From contig FN649728.1 in the NCBI GenBank assembly GCA_000310025.1, positions 1,598,277 through 1,662,276 on the forward strand: DNA of 64,000 nucleotides, in the 5' to 3' direction. The stretch's first letter is position 1, and every line of letters starts with the position of its first letter. This document shows, in pieces, positions 43,889 to 58,800 of this stretch. The DNA is from Ectocarpus siliculosus. Taxonomy: Eukaryota > Sar > Phaeophyceae > Ectocarpales > Ectocarpaceae. The notes below the pieces were generated by a model, which was given only the letters and a program-made list of their open reading frames with translations, ran no database searches and had not been told where the DNA came from. The translations under genes were made by a program, and so were the position numbers.

Positions 43889-45770
43889 GGTTGTGGCTGC
43901 TGCTGCGGTTGTGGCTGCTGCTGCTGCTGCTGCTGGGCTAGCATGTCGCCGTAGACGGCTGGAAAAAATTCAGCAGACGGGAGGGGGAGGCGTTGGTTGG
44001 TTCGCTGGGGGAGGCGATTAATGTATTTGTCGGGATGGTTGAAAAGAAAAGAAAAATTAGGCTCACTGAGGCACGCGACGTTGGGCACAGTTACCCTGCG
44101 TAAACGATTTGGTTGGTATCCGAATGATGCCATTGGATGTTGTCGCACCTGTCCCGGTACCGCCGCCGCCGCTGCCCTCTCCCTGGTTATCCAACAAGAG
44201 CCCGCCCCCTCCACCTCCCCCTGCGGATCCCCCCGCACCCGCGTAAGAAACCAGCTCGCCCCCGGAAGGAACCACCGCCGAGCCGTAACCGGGATTTCCA
44301 GCACCCTGCCCGGCGTTGTTGTAACCGCCGTCGTTACCGTAGGGCCCGCTGTCCTCGACGGGCACCAGCGCACCATCGTTTCCCCTGTTGTTGTTGATGA
44401 TGTCGTTGTTGTTGTTGACCGCGTCCTCGGGGGCCATCAGGAGATTTGTCGCAGGTGCCGCTGCGGGCGGGGCGGGCGTGTTCACGCCACCGTAGTAGGC
44501 ATCCAGCGCTGGTTTTGGTTCAGATTCCGACCGATTTCGGCAGGCGCAAAAATATCGTAGGACAAGTGGGGTGAAATGGGGAGAGGTCAGAGCAGTTTTT
44601 TGGCCTGGTAAAAACAATACTACAAGTACAGACTACGGCATCATCATGGAGTTGGGGCATCGGTGTGTGAGATGGCCGTGTCGTGTCAAGGCAGCCGACA
44701 CTCCAAAAAAAAACCTTCCTTCTCATAAAACCGCCCGGACGCATCTCTGATGGCCGGTTGGAGAGCAGCGCGGCCGTTGGCAATGCGACGAACGCATCGA
44801 ACCGCCGCAAACATCTTGGGCCCCGGAAGTAAACAACACAAAGACTCATCATCTCTCGCACGGGCCGTGTAACTCAGCAAATGCGAAATCGGGAAGGGGG
44901 TTCCGCAGACCTGCTGTTGGTGAGGGAGCGACAGCGCCGCCGTAGCCGTAACCCCCGCCGGGGTCTTGCTGCTGCTGTTGTTGGGGAGCCGCTTGTCCGT
45001 GGTCTTCCTCCCCACCGATGCCCAGCAAGTCGTCAACCTCCACCTAAAAAACAAAGCCGTATGACAAGCGCAAGAAGCAGCAGCAGCAGCATCAGCCCTG
45101 GCTTTTGCTCTCTCGCGCAGTGTGCTCAGCGTATCGTTGGTGCTTCGGCTGTGCCGAGAGGAAAGGGGGGATGGATAGAGGCACCTGGAGACAGACAGCT
45201 CTACGACCGAAAAAACTCACATCATCTGTATGCTACACCAAGACATCAAAACGACCGAAAAACCACATCGGCCTCGCCAACAGGCTTTCCTCCGAGTACA
45301 GCAGCAGCGACTGCGCCTGGTCGCTTTACATGCACAACACCAATGCTTTTTCAGTCCACAGCCCCCACTTCAATTTTCGCGTCGCGCCCATACGCACCCA
45401 AACCAGCTAGCCACACCCAACCCCCCCCCTCAACACTTTCGTCTACACAAACAACACAACGACCCCCACGAGAGACCAAACAACCCCAGAGCACCAAACA
45501 GCCGCCACACGCCAACCAACCCCAACATAGTACACCCCGAACCCCACCCTTGGACCAACCAATATTCCAGTGAGTGTGGCCCCGACGACGACAAGCAGCG
45601 ACCCCAACAACCTCACCCCCCTCGCCGGCGCACGCACCTCCTCCCGCACCACCAGCTGGCCCTCTCCCGCCGCGTCCGCCGCGTCCCCCCGACTTCTAGA
45701 GGAACTCCTGCCGCCGCCGCCGCCTCCTCCGCCCTTCTCGTGCTCCTCGCCGTCGTGGTGGCCGTTACCA

Positions 45771-45801
<31 letters not shown>

Positions 45802-48800
45802 TGTCGACGCCTCCGCCGCCGGAAACCCGGAGGCCCTCCTCCGCCCCGAGCTCCTGCTCTTCCAGCCTTGACGACACGAGAGCATCGACCAAACCGGTTT
45901 TTGGCGATGGTGTTTAAAGAGTGGACGGAGAAAGATGAGGAGGGGTCTGTGCACAAAAAAATAACATACTAAAATAGAGCCCAAACACGAACGGTTGTTG
46001 TCTCATTCACAATAAAAACGACAGTGCCGGGCGACTTTCGCCAGTGAACGTATATATACAACAGAAGCTCTAGTCGGGATGCTGACAGACGGTGTGCGCG
46101 AGCTAGCTTTCGCCGCACTCTACGTGGTTGCTATTTCGAGAAAGCCGAAGAAACAACTGCCTAAATTTCTCTTACAAGGTGTAAGGACGTTGTAGATTTC
46201 TTGACCTTCTGTTCATGTCTTCTGTGGGTCCATCAACAGCTACATATGTACATAGGGGCCAGCATGGAGCCCGGTTCAAGCTTCTAATGTTTCGAAAACC
46301 TCGAACTCCTCATGTTCCTGACCGCCCGTGTTCCAAAGTGCGGGCGCTTGCAGCAGTACCGACTACCGTAGCGTACCTGCGGCGGAGTCGGGCTTCGGGC
46401 CCACTCTCTCTGTCCTCCGGGAAAGATGGCATCTCTTTCAACACCTGCACCATCGTTAGCGTCGCCCCAACAGAACCAGATCAGATTTACCCGTGCACGA
46501 CGGCGGGGAGTCACGTCAGGGCACGGGTCGGAGGTTCGAGGCATACGGTTGGGAAAGCTGGGACAACATCCCGCCACCACACTCGACCCACCCAATCGGA
46601 TCCGCGATGTAGGGCGATACAACACGTAGAAAAGCCTGCCGCCGGTTGCCAAGGTCATCGCCGTCGGTCTTGGGCACGCTTGACCAAATAAACGGCAGCC
46701 GCTCCCTAACAATTTACCACAGACTAAATAGTACAATCGTGGAAGAGAAGAGACCCAACAGTGTGACGTCGGCGAAACGGTGTCGACAAGTTGGATATCG
46801 TTCGAATTGTCAAGCTCCCCGCTGAACGAGCACAGAAATCGGTATAGCCAGCGGGGGCAGCACCCATTGCTACTGCGGCGTCATCACGAAGGCATCAACA
46901 GCAACACCAACGAAGACGCCATTTCCATCTCCAGAACACTAACAGGGCATACGCACCTCCTCCATCACGTCGATGCCCATTTCCGGCAGGCCCAGGTACT
47001 CGCAAGATCTCTGCTGCAGCTCCAGGTTTTGGCTCGAGCTGAACCGTTCGAACACCTGCACAGACGGACAACACGATGAGCAGAGCACGCGGGGGCGGGG
47101 GGTATCCGCTTGTTTCTGTTTTCCTCCGCACTGCACACCACTGTGTGTGTACGGCCGGGTGCCCTCTCGAGTGCGGATGTGCGCCAAGGCGCTTCCACAA
47201 GCACAAATTCGGGCACCCGCGCTATTCACTTTGCCCAACCATCGTGATTATTCCATCTGTGCCCGCCAATATCACCCGCACCACACCAGGCACGTGCATA
47301 ACAGAGGGCACCCGACCGCAGTGGCATCCCCGAACAAGGGTGCAATTGATAGGCCAGCAAGCTTGGGGCATGCGTGCGCTACTTAAGCCGGGAGAAAGAC
47401 ACGTCCCCGTGTCGCCAGATAGCGTACACTCCAAGCAGTCCAAGCAAAAAATAAAAAACAACGAGCGGAAACGGTAGACTTATAGATACAGCACTCAGAT
47501 AGGTTACACTCAAAGCAACCCAGGAAAAAAAAAAAACGTGCCAAAACCGTAGATTGATTGGTCAACACCACCCGCTCCACTAAGCGTGAAAAACTATCAT
47601 CGTACGTACGTACAAAGAAGGTACGCACCGGTGTAACGAGCTCTCTGCACTCCGGGTACAGGTTGGCGAGCTTGGCGTAGGTGCTCAGGAGCAGGGCCTT
47701 GGCCGCCGGCCCGACCTCCATGAAGTGCTGGTGGAGCACGTGGAACTGGTCTTGACCCGACATCTTGTCCTGCAGGTGGAAAAACAACAAGCAAAGCACA
47801 ACACTTCCTCATTCATCATGGACTCTTACTCAGTGGACGGAGATGAATTGAGTTTGTTTTGGTGAGAAATGTACACAAAAAGGAACGGGCCACGCAGAGA
47901 GAATGGAAGGCATCAGAAGGTTGGGGGTTGCGCAACATGCTACTGCCGACGCGGGGGTACGCCGTTTGTCGTCTGCCTCCGGTCACTCACCCGTTCTTGT
48001 GCTGACAAGCCGGCCACAGAAGCACAGAGACACATAGTGAATCTCAACACCAGTCTACAAACAATATCCTACCGTAGCAGCGTGTGAGGGTCGTTGGTTC
48101 ACAACAAAATTATCTACCATATATACGTATGTGGAAGGTTAAGAACGGTGAACTAACCTGTTCTGCGATGAAGTATCCGAATTCTCCGAGGATGTAACCA
48201 CCGATGTTGACGGCGGTCTCGTGCGCGCGGGGGGACTGGAGCGTTGCGAAAAGCCTCTCCGCTGCGTACGCCTGCCGGCATGGTTGATAGGAGGAGGGAG
48301 TAGAAGCGGGGGGGCAAGGTTCAAGTCTGAAAATCGAGTTATCGACGGGAGGGTAGGGGGGGGCGTCGCGCGGGCAGGCTTCATGTGCCGTCTCGGCGGC
48401 ATACTGCTGTACCACAGCTGAAAACAGCATGTTCAGCAATACTTCGAAATAACATCACCAAGGCGAAAGGAATGCCCCCCCGCTTGCAACAGCCCGTCAC
48501 ATATTCTGTGCGAGAGGGAGAGGTCGCACGGCTGGCTGCAACAAACACCGCTTCGGGGGGACCATTTCGCAAAACCAACAGCCGAACAAAAAAAAACATT
48601 GCAAACACATCCTGGACAAATTTCGACAGTGGATAGAGACGATATTTTCTCGATTTCGGAAGAAGAGAAAATATGTTTTCGTAATCCAGTCCAAACCGGG
48701 TACAACGTGTCGATAACTACCTGCAGGTCCTTGTGGTTGGTGACGATCTGGATGATGCGGTGCCAGACTGCTCCGGCTACCGAGTCGCCCGCCACGGCGA

Positions 48801-51800
48801 TCATTTCCAGCATCTTGTCCACATACCTGAACACAAAACGACAGAAACAAGGGGTAAGGTCAAAAAAATAAATTCCCCGGAGATGGTTGTTACAGGAAAA
48901 AATCGCCACGCCCGTGTCAGATATGAAGTATTTGAGCCATGAGTAAACACAACCATTCCCGTCATAACGGCTCGACGACAGCAAATGAAGCACGCGCGCA
49001 CACACACACGTTCGCGTCTTCTATCCCGCCACAAAGAAGAGGAACGAAATTTCATTGGTCAGCCGGTTAGCGCGATCGATCCAAACCTAAAATCACACAC
49101 ACGCACACGATTTCATTGGTCAGCCGGTTAGCGTGATCGATCCAAACCCAAAATCACACACACGCACACGCACACCAATTCTACCGTGCGCACACACCAG
49201 TTGAGATCGTCGGTGAACTTCTCGGCCAGGATGGCAATCTTGAGCACCATCTCCTCCCGGATCGCCGCCCCCGAAGCCGCCAGGTAGGTGACCAGCTCCT
49301 CCACGATCTCCGCGCCGTTGGTCTCGTCCGCCATCACGAACAGCAGGTCAAGCGCCCTCCGGCGAATGCTGATGTCCGCGTCCTTAAAAGGGTGTAGTGC
49401 CAAAGTCGAGGGGGGGGGGCGTTACTCGTGTTTTGCATTCGTTAGATGCTAGGCAGTTGACGAGGGGAGGGGCGTGTACTTATGTAAACGCATGCCGTTG
49501 TCGTTAGACTATTGGCCTCGCGCCCCTACAACGCCCGGACGCCGAGTTTATGTCGGCCCAGGCTACCTTTCAAAAGGGCAAACCACAAGCTCGTCATCAT
49601 TGTTGCCTTTGCAGTGGAAAACCGGATATACAATGGGGGGGGGCTTTTCAAGGTTGACATCGGCCTTCAGGGAAACTTAAGGCCAAATACCCTCGCTTCC
49701 CGATACAAAGCTGGCCGGCTGAGCACCGGGTGAAGCGTGTGCGACTGCTACTACTACGATTTAGGTTGACTGTTGGAGGTTAGCGATGGCAGCAGGAGTA
49801 GCACCGGACATCCCCCCACACCTTGAGGGACATAAGCACCGTGGCCTGGTGCTTCTTAGCGGTCTCGTTTCCCTCCAGCCGGGCCAGTCGTGACATCACT
49901 TCCAGCCCTAGGTAGCGGATGTTGGGCTCCTGAAGACGAACCAACCAACAGTAGCAGCGTATTAAGGGGCAGAGCAAGGGTCAGGTGAGACCCAATAAAA
50001 AGTGGGGGGCAGCAGCCATGGGTGTTGTCTACAACTTCGACGGGAACGCGAAAATCGCTTTTCTCAAAAAAATCGATCTCGCCAAACAGCAACAAAAAGC
50101 CTCAGCAGCACAGCAAAAGCAACAACGGCAAAGCAACAACAAAAACAGTCATCGGCGGTCCCAGCAGCAGCAGCAGCAGCACTTACAACACCCGTGATCC
50201 AAATCCGAAAACAAAAACAGGCCATGTGCTCCAACAGGAGACGCGATCATCTCAGCGGTGGCGAAATCGACTGAAGCCCATACCTAACCTCTTGGTCTCC
50301 CAAGCTATTCTAGGAAGTGTTCGGTGTTGTGCTCACCTTGACAGCGATAAACCTCCCCAACAGCGTCATCGCCTTCGATCGAAGCTCCTCGTTGCTGTCA
50401 CGACCCTAGCATAGTATGTAGAATCAGAGCAAGCACGGGGACATAATGGGGGGGGGGGGTTCTTGGTCGCAAGCATGAGCATACCCTTCACCTTCAGCCG
50501 AACCACAACACATAAACACACCAAAACGCCTACTGCACAACAAGTTCAGGCACTAAATGTCGAGGCACTAGGCAACGAAAGACAAACATGCCGCACAGGT
50601 TTGGCCTGGGGAGTCGTGCCGCGACATGCCATACTGTCACCCGGGCACGCGGGAAACGCTGCCCAAATGCTGGGCTATTACCAATGGGGGTGACGAGTTC
50701 ATCACATCGCAATTTCAACAGAATTCCACGATGCATATAAAAGCAAAAATAATCAAACCGAACGGTTACGCGCATGTCTGTGCGCAGCAACAAGGAGCTG
50801 GTTTGGTTTGGTTTGATACGACCATACATATCACTGCCGCAACGCCACGGGGGAGGGGGAGTAGCGCCGCTAGAGCGGTTTCGTAGGCCAAGAGCCGATG
50901 AGGGCCGCAAAGGCAATCCCGGGACATGGAGATTTTCGAGAAGTGTCACATCGAGCTTCAAGGCACGAACAGCACGAAAAAAGAACAACACAACTGCGGC
51001 AGCAGCAGTAGCAGCAGCAATAGAACCCACATGATGGATGATAACGTTGACGGCTTCGAACAGGATGCAGTGGTCGGCGTTGCTCTTGTTCACGCTCGCC
51101 GAGATCTGCAACCAACAACGACAGCAACAACATCAGCAGGCACACGACACGTCGTGTGGCGCCTCAATCGTCCTCCATTTCTCCGCAAGAACAGCCGCGA
51201 TTTCCGCATTTGACCGCCGTGACAGTCTAGCGGCCGGGAGCAGAGCTGTTGGAATTATTCCCGATCGATCACACCGCACGAACGCCGCAAGAGGGCGAAC
51301 ATAAAACAGAAAGACGGCCAGGAATGCATGCCACCCGAGTCGCACCAGACGTGGCCATGCCCTGCCCACCCACTTTTGCTGTGCACTATTGGCTGCGCGT
51401 GCGTCCATGCGTGCCTTTTATTGCCGGCTCGATCACAAGGCAATAAAATAAGGCGCTCTCCCTCGTGCCCATACCGGCAACAAGCCAAGGCTAAGGGTAC
51501 GGTATGCCAGCGCGCTCGCTAGCTACCTCGTTGTTTCCGGTCCATCCTCTCAAGGGCCATCTCACACACGGAGAGTGGTTGCGGCAGAACCCGCCAGGGT
51601 TAAGTACAAAGTCTCGCAGCAATGCGCACTACCTACCTACCTCGGTCTTTGTGATGATCTTCTCTAGAGCCTCGTCGAGCTTCTCCCTCTGACTCCCGTC
51701 CGCCGGTGGCGGGAACATCTGCAGGAACTTTAGCAGCTTCACGTGCATCCAGGGGCTCGGGGTGCCGTAGTACAGGTATTCCGACGCGCATGCCTTGTGG

Positions 51801-52122
51801 ATAACCTTGAACCAAATTAAACAACGAAACGTAAATCAGAAAATGCGGCAGTAGAAACACAGGTTGGTCATGCAGCGTTATGAATGTATTGCTAATTTAT
51901 CCTGGACATTTTTTTCTGTGGGCAGAGATAGAGATGACTTCGGTCTGTTTCTGCAAGAAAAAAGGCGGGGACAATTTGTGAGGATGGGGTGTAGGCGTCT
52001 CTAGCTGGTGACGCCCCCGACTGCTGTTTCGACCTGACTACCGTGAAGACCTTTGATCAACAAAATGCCCCAAACCCAGTGAGGGGACTGGAATAATTCT
52101 CGACAGGGGGCAGAGCCGTTCA

Positions 52123-52221
<99 letters not shown>

Positions 52222-55200
52222 CCTCTCTTTCTCTCTTATCTCTCTCTCTCTCTCTTTCTCTCTTTCTCTCCCTCTCTTTCTCTCTTATCTCTCTCTTATC
52301 CCTCTCTCTCTCACCAGTCGAGTGAGCAGATGGATCACGTGAGGAACGAGCCCCTCGTAGTTGCCCGGGCTCCTAGACGCCAGTCCTATCAGCAGAGACA
52401 TGACGCTCGTCACCACGCCGAGGTTCTTGTTCTCCAGCAAACGAGCCTGCAAGAGCAAAGAGGGGTGAAGGGGTTACAAATACCCGTCACGGTTCCGCAG
52501 GTCCGGGGTATTGACGGGCATGTGGGGCAGGCAACGGTCTTGTCCTAGCACGCGGCCAAACCCGAAGGAGGGAGCGATACAAGCCACCTCGGGGTAGAAA
52601 TAGTTGTTACGCAAACGACGGTACGGCGGCGGGGGCACGCGGTCGGTGTGAAGAAATGAGAAGGGCGGGGGCCACACGGTTAGTGTGCCGACACAGGGGG
52701 GGGGGGGGGTGTTCTCCACATCATGACTCAGGACACCTGTAGCATCGGATGCAACGGAGACACCAGCACCAAACAACATCGACGACACAGAAACAACTGT
52801 AACGACCACCCGTCCTCGACGTCAACATGGCACGAAAGCCGCTAACGTCACCAGTAGGGCTCATACCACCCGACTACCCGTACCCTCTTCGCCATGAAGG
52901 ACAACGAAAACAACAGCAGTGTCATCACCGTCGCCATGAACAAACGACGCCGCGGCCACCGCCGCCCTCTGCAGGAGCCGAGCTCGCGAGGCACAGCCCG
53001 CAACATCAACAACCGAGATCACAGTTGTCGGCAAAACCGACATCATAGCACACAGCAGTCACCATTTTATCCGATAGCTCCGAGTGGACGAGGTTGCCAG
53101 GGTTCTCTCTGAAGAATCTTAGGAAGCACAGAGCGGCCTTTTTTCGCACGGCCGGATCCGTCCCCTTCATCACCAACAGCCGCTCCACATCCTGTTCCAA
53201 ACAAACGATCGACCCACAAATTGTGATGATAAGAACTTCGTGCCCACGTTGTGCGAGTGCGGGGGAGGCTATAGATACGGAGGCAGAGAGGCACAGCCGA
53301 CGAAACACGGAGTGATGAAGAAACAAGACGCAGAGATACGTGTATCGAGAGAGGAAGAAACCCACAGCTTTGTAACATTGATGAACGTCCATCTCGGCAA
53401 CGCTGTACAGGCACAAAATGAGCATGCGACTGTAGTCATTCGTCGCGGAACACCGTGGAATACCATGGAATACAATACCGATACGGACGCTGAGCAAGCG
53501 GCCGGTGGAGGCCACGAAGATAGCTACAAAGGGTGTGTGGAGACGGCAGCAACGACGGTGATACCACCGCCAACAACCACCACAACGACACAAACTTCGC
53601 CGACAAGGATAACAACGACAGCACGTACCATGAGCAACAAACACAACAACTGAAAACAACAACAACAACAACAAAGAACTCACCGGTAAGAGGGCGTCGG
53701 ACAGATCGTTTCCCCCAAGGTTCGCCACCGTTGCCAGCGCCAGAGTCTGAACGGCAACACCGACACACAAAAAACGGGTCACACACACAAGCGCATCAAG
53801 CCCGCCAACACACCGGGAGACTAAGCCCAGCAAGCAGAGGGGCGATTGTACAAGCAACGGGCAACCTCGCGCAGAACCTACCGCAGGCGCCAACAAAACA
53901 CTATTGGCATGCTAAATAGTGAACAAAAATGCTGGAGCGACACGACGTGGGACACGTGATGGAGCAACTTTCCGGCGTAGAAAGCGCACTTGTTGGCTCC
54001 CACGAACGCCACACCAATCGACAGGAAAACAACACACACATACTGCTCTGTACTGCGTGCATTTCCCATGTTTTTCGGCCCGCAAAGCAAACGACTGCGA
54101 ATAAACCACTATATACCGCAAACACAATCTACATGGTACGCGGCTGCACTCTCGAGCGGCGAAACCGAAGCGGGAAAACAACGCACAGCCAGGTACAAAC
54201 AAAAAAAAAGGGTCGGCGTAGCTACGAAATGTGTTGTGCCGGTTCAAGGACCGGGCGGCGCAACCAACCGAAAAGTGAAAACTCGCCTGGGCGGGGCTCG
54301 AGTGGCTGTTGAGGTCGTTTCGGATTGAGTTGATGACAAGCGACATCATCGTGTCCCCGGACCGAAGGAGTAGGCTGACGGCGACGTAACCCACGTTCTT
54401 TTCCGAGTACCTTGAGAACCAAAAAGGCCGGCAGGCACGATGGGCGGCGTAAGTAAGCCGTGCGTGCCGACAATGGCGGCGCGAAGAACAAGAGAGAACC
54501 AACTAGCACGCCGCTCTTGTGGGAGGTAACAGGCGAGCGGGCTGGGGAAACTTGTCCCTGATATGTGTGCCATGAGCAAAGACAAGCCATTTGACGCTGC
54601 CGAAGGCGCGGCGGTGACTCTTCCCCGCTAGTGTATGGTGCGACGAGCAGAATGTGATAACGATTTTCCATACTCGTGCGGTATGTGAGGAATGCGGAAT
54701 CCGCACCGACCGACACAGGCACCCCAAATTCGACTGTTGAGCAACAAACACGTAATAGGTGTTTTCCTTTCGGGGTCTTGGAAGTCGACCTACACACAAC
54801 GTGTGTGTGGGGGGGGGGCTATCTACTGTAAGCTCCGACCAAAAGATAGACACACAGACAGGAAGTCTTCTCTCGGCGCCCCCCTTTTCCAATTAGGGGA
54901 TTTCATACCACGTTCAAGCGAGAAGGTCCCCTAACAGTAGTTTCAAGTGAACATACTCACTTGGTTGAGCTGATGAGGCTGATCATCTCCATGTGTCCGA
55001 AGTCAATCTCGTAGCCGAGCATGAACATGTAGACCAGCTTCCAAACATACCTGAACCGGTCCGAGTGTTTCGGTGATTCGGGGCACACCACCAAGATTTT
55101 CGTTGGGGCGGGGAACAAGGATCTCCACTCTTGGAAATGTGTCGCTGTGATCATCACATACATGCTCTGCGAGCGACATCCCCTTTCCTGTAGTCGTAGC

Positions 55201-55831
55201 CCTGTTATGTTATCTACACCATTAGTAGATATCTTCAATTTTCGTAGATCTCATAGATTGCCGTCACTCGTACGGGATCGCCCTCCTCAACTGGAACGCT
55301 CCGATCGGCGTTGGTCACGCACGTCAACCACTCCGCGGTGTGTGCCCACACCTTTTAGCGCGAGAAACGGTTCACCAGCACGTCCCCCCTACTGGAAAAA
55401 TTGACACAAAACAAAAAGGGCTTGCCTCAAAACAACGGGCACAGGCCTACCCGAGTCTCCCGGCTACGATAATATACGTATTCAAAAACTAAGGTAACCT
55501 CCTGCGATATGGCTATATTGAGCCCTTGATGTTCGTCCTGGAAGCTTGGGGAGGCTGTCGTGGTAGGCGGGGGGGGGTAGGGGAGGTCGTTTACGGCCGT
55601 ACCATTTGCGGTGCCACTTACTTCTTGCGGTTGTAGCTGCTCAGTCCGGAGCTCGAGCTGAACTTGTTTCGGATATTTGCCAGCTCCTTGTCCACGCGTT
55701 GCTGCGGTGGGGGGGAGGTGGGGGGGGGTGGGGGGACGACGAACAGGTGGGCAAGGTCAAGGCACAAGGCCAATGTTAGAGACTGAGATGATTCAAGTTA
55801 ACATGGGGATTGAGATTGAACTGAGAGCGAA

Positions 55832-55878
<47 letters not shown>

Positions 55879-58800
55879 TGTAGAGGGAATAGTGAGAAAC
55901 CAAGACGGAAGGGCTGGGGAAAGACGGGCAGACAGACAGCTTCAGGAAAAGACCGACACATACAGAGAGGGGCAGAAAACGCCCAGGAAAGAGAAGGGTG
56001 TGCGGGAATGGTCGTGTTCGGTTTGTTGGTAACAAAAGGCGTCTGGGTTCAGCTTCTTGTCCATATGGACAGCCGAAAAATAACCATCAAAGAAAGGGGC
56101 CGAGGCGGGACGAGGGATGCCGTCGGAAAAACAGCAGCTCATGTGGATAAATCTCGAAAATTATGCTACCGGTGATGCTGTTGGTGGTTGCGGACTCTGG
56201 ACGCAGCCACCGAAACTCAGCACAAATTTACAATTGTCCTTCTAGAATCATGTTCCCCGTGCGATGTCGAGCAAACCGGTTTCGGTACGCATGGGTGAGG
56301 TAGGCGAGCGAGATGAACACACCACCAAGCGTACCATGTTTTCCCATCGTGGCGCGGGCGGTATCCCAAGAAGGAACACCGCTTACAGCAGTTACAATTG
56401 CGTAGCTTGATACGCGTGTACTGCTGTGAGTTGCACGGGATACCACTCCCCGTGGACCGTTATTCTTCCATCTCTTAACGTCGAAGAGGATTCCACAATC
56501 AAGCGATTCGTTTTCGGAAAGCCCTCTCTCGACCGGACGGTTTCAACGTCGCCTTTTTCGGCGACGTCGCTGCTACAATACTTACCGTAGGGGCCCTTGA
56601 CCGAATTCCAAAACTCGAGTACTCCACGACGAAGAGGATACATACATGAAACGGTGCGTTTTCGGAAAGCTCTCGACGAAACCGCTCCAAAACCTCCGTT
56701 TTCGGCGCTGCAACTATTAAATACGTGTATTTCTACTGTGGAGAAATCGAGCTTTGGAAGCCCGTCCATGGGGTGTGATATCTTCTGTCACCTACGGAAA
56801 TCCAGCTGTGAAAAATTGGTCCAAGGTATGTGGTGCTGCTGTATCATACGCAAAACCTAACTGTTTAAGTCCGTTTGCTCTGCAGACGGGAAGATACAGC
56901 AGTAACATCTTCGTTTTCCAGCAAGAAGAACTAACAAGCCGAATCTGCACAGCTGTCCCGCAGCGACCATGCCCCTCGGATCTCAAACGCTCGGTTTCTT
57001 CACGCAAGACATGGAGGGAGAAACACGAACGACGCACGGTTTTTGTGGCGCGTGTTGACAAATATCTCGTCGTGTGTGTCCTGCACACCGCCGGGCAGCG
57101 GAGATACGGAATAGACCAAATATTTACTCGAGAGAGCTTGGCTACATGCCCCTCCATGGAACCAGTCGCACGACGGTGGAACTGTTGGTGCTGCTGTTGC
57201 CTGCCTTCATTGCCAGCTGTAGTTCGTATGATAGGAGACAGGACGCATCGGCGAGTTGCCGCCCGCGCAGAAGCGCGCTATACTGCCGGTGCCTACAACT
57301 CCACCATTCTACAATCCATACACAAATGAAAAGTCTACGTGCACGTATGGTGCTGCTGACCCTGTACTTCGGCTACATACGAATCCAAATTCGGAAAGAA
57401 TAACGGAGGAACGCGTCGGCCCTGATAACATCTTGATACTGTATGCATACAGCCGACATTCTCTTTTCTCCCTATCTTGAATTCGATAAAACACCAAGCA
57501 AGGAAAGAAAATTTGAGAGATGCCGAATACGAAAGCGAACCCGTCCCCCCCCGCGCCGGCGCCTGCGCCAGCCGCCGCGCCTGCGCCAGCCGCCGCACCA
57601 GCGCCGTCGGCCACGGCGCCCAGCGCGAGGGGGTCGGGCCGGCCCCCAACGTTGCCTGTTGCTCCAGGCGCCGTGGCCGNNNNNNNNNNNNNNNNNNNNN
57701 NNNNNNNNNNNNNNNNNNNNNNNNNNNNNNNNNNNNNNNNNNNNNNNNNNNNNNNNNNNNNNNNNNNNNNNNNNNNNNNGTCCAAGAGGGAGATGAATTC
57801 CCCGTCGCCGCGCGCTATAGCCGCCTCCGTGCCTCCCGCCGCGCTCGCTCCGCTCGCCCCGCACTGCTAACCCCCAATCCCCCCGTAAGACAGACCCACG
57901 GTTACGTATTCCTCTCTGCTCTCGCGCACCACGCCATGCGCCGGGGGTTCGACCTCTCGTTTTCGTTTACGCGAGGGCCACAGGTGCTCCGGCTGCCGGA
58001 GTCGGGAGGCTTCGTTTTCAATTTCTTGTATGGGAAGACCGTGCGGGCTTCGAACTGAAGCCGTACTAATCCGTTCTAGCGCCAACCAGGACACTTGTGC
58101 AGTCAGAGCCGTCCCGGAATACATCGCCGCCGCCCAGGCGGCCGGATGGGACTTGTCCCAGGGCTATCTGTTCCCGCCGGTGCTAGACCATGGGAGCAGC
58201 GGGCCCGTCAAACTCACGGCACCCCTCATGACATCGGCCCTTCAGGCGCACTTGCGGGCAGCCGACTTCCACACCCAGTTTACCATGCATTCTTTGAGAG
58301 TAGTTGGGAGCGTTGAGCAGGTTCACGGGAGGCGCCGCGACAGAGAAGATGATGCAGGGTGTTTTGTGTGTATTTTCGTCCTATTTATTATGGCGGCAGT
58401 CCCCCCATTTTTCGTGGTGAGACTACACTGTTCAGTGTGTTGGGGGATGGAAAACGGAGTCCATGGCCAAGTACTATAACGTTGAACCCGCTTCCGCTCG
58501 GGAGCAGGCGGTCAACTATACTGCCAACAGCGAGGCGTCGCTGTCTCCGGCCATCGAGGCCGACTTTGCAGCCGGTGCCCGCCGCCGGAAGGGTGGATAC
58601 AAATGACAATTTTCACGAAAGTTTGGGTGACTCAACCAGGCTCCAGGTCAGTGATCGAACAGAAGACACGGCCAGGAGAGGTATGGGACCACAGGCAGGC
58701 GCTGGAGGCCTCATCCAAAATCCAACACCCTCATTAGACGATCCTACAACTGTAGGCCAAGAGCAAAACTCAACAGCAAAAAAGGGCTACAATCTCAGAT

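Noticed and set aside
43373-45917. Several plus-strand ORFs rich in Pro, Leu or Ser
   Set aside because: They are antisense to the AP2A hinge exons; their composition is explained by the low-complexity coding strand.
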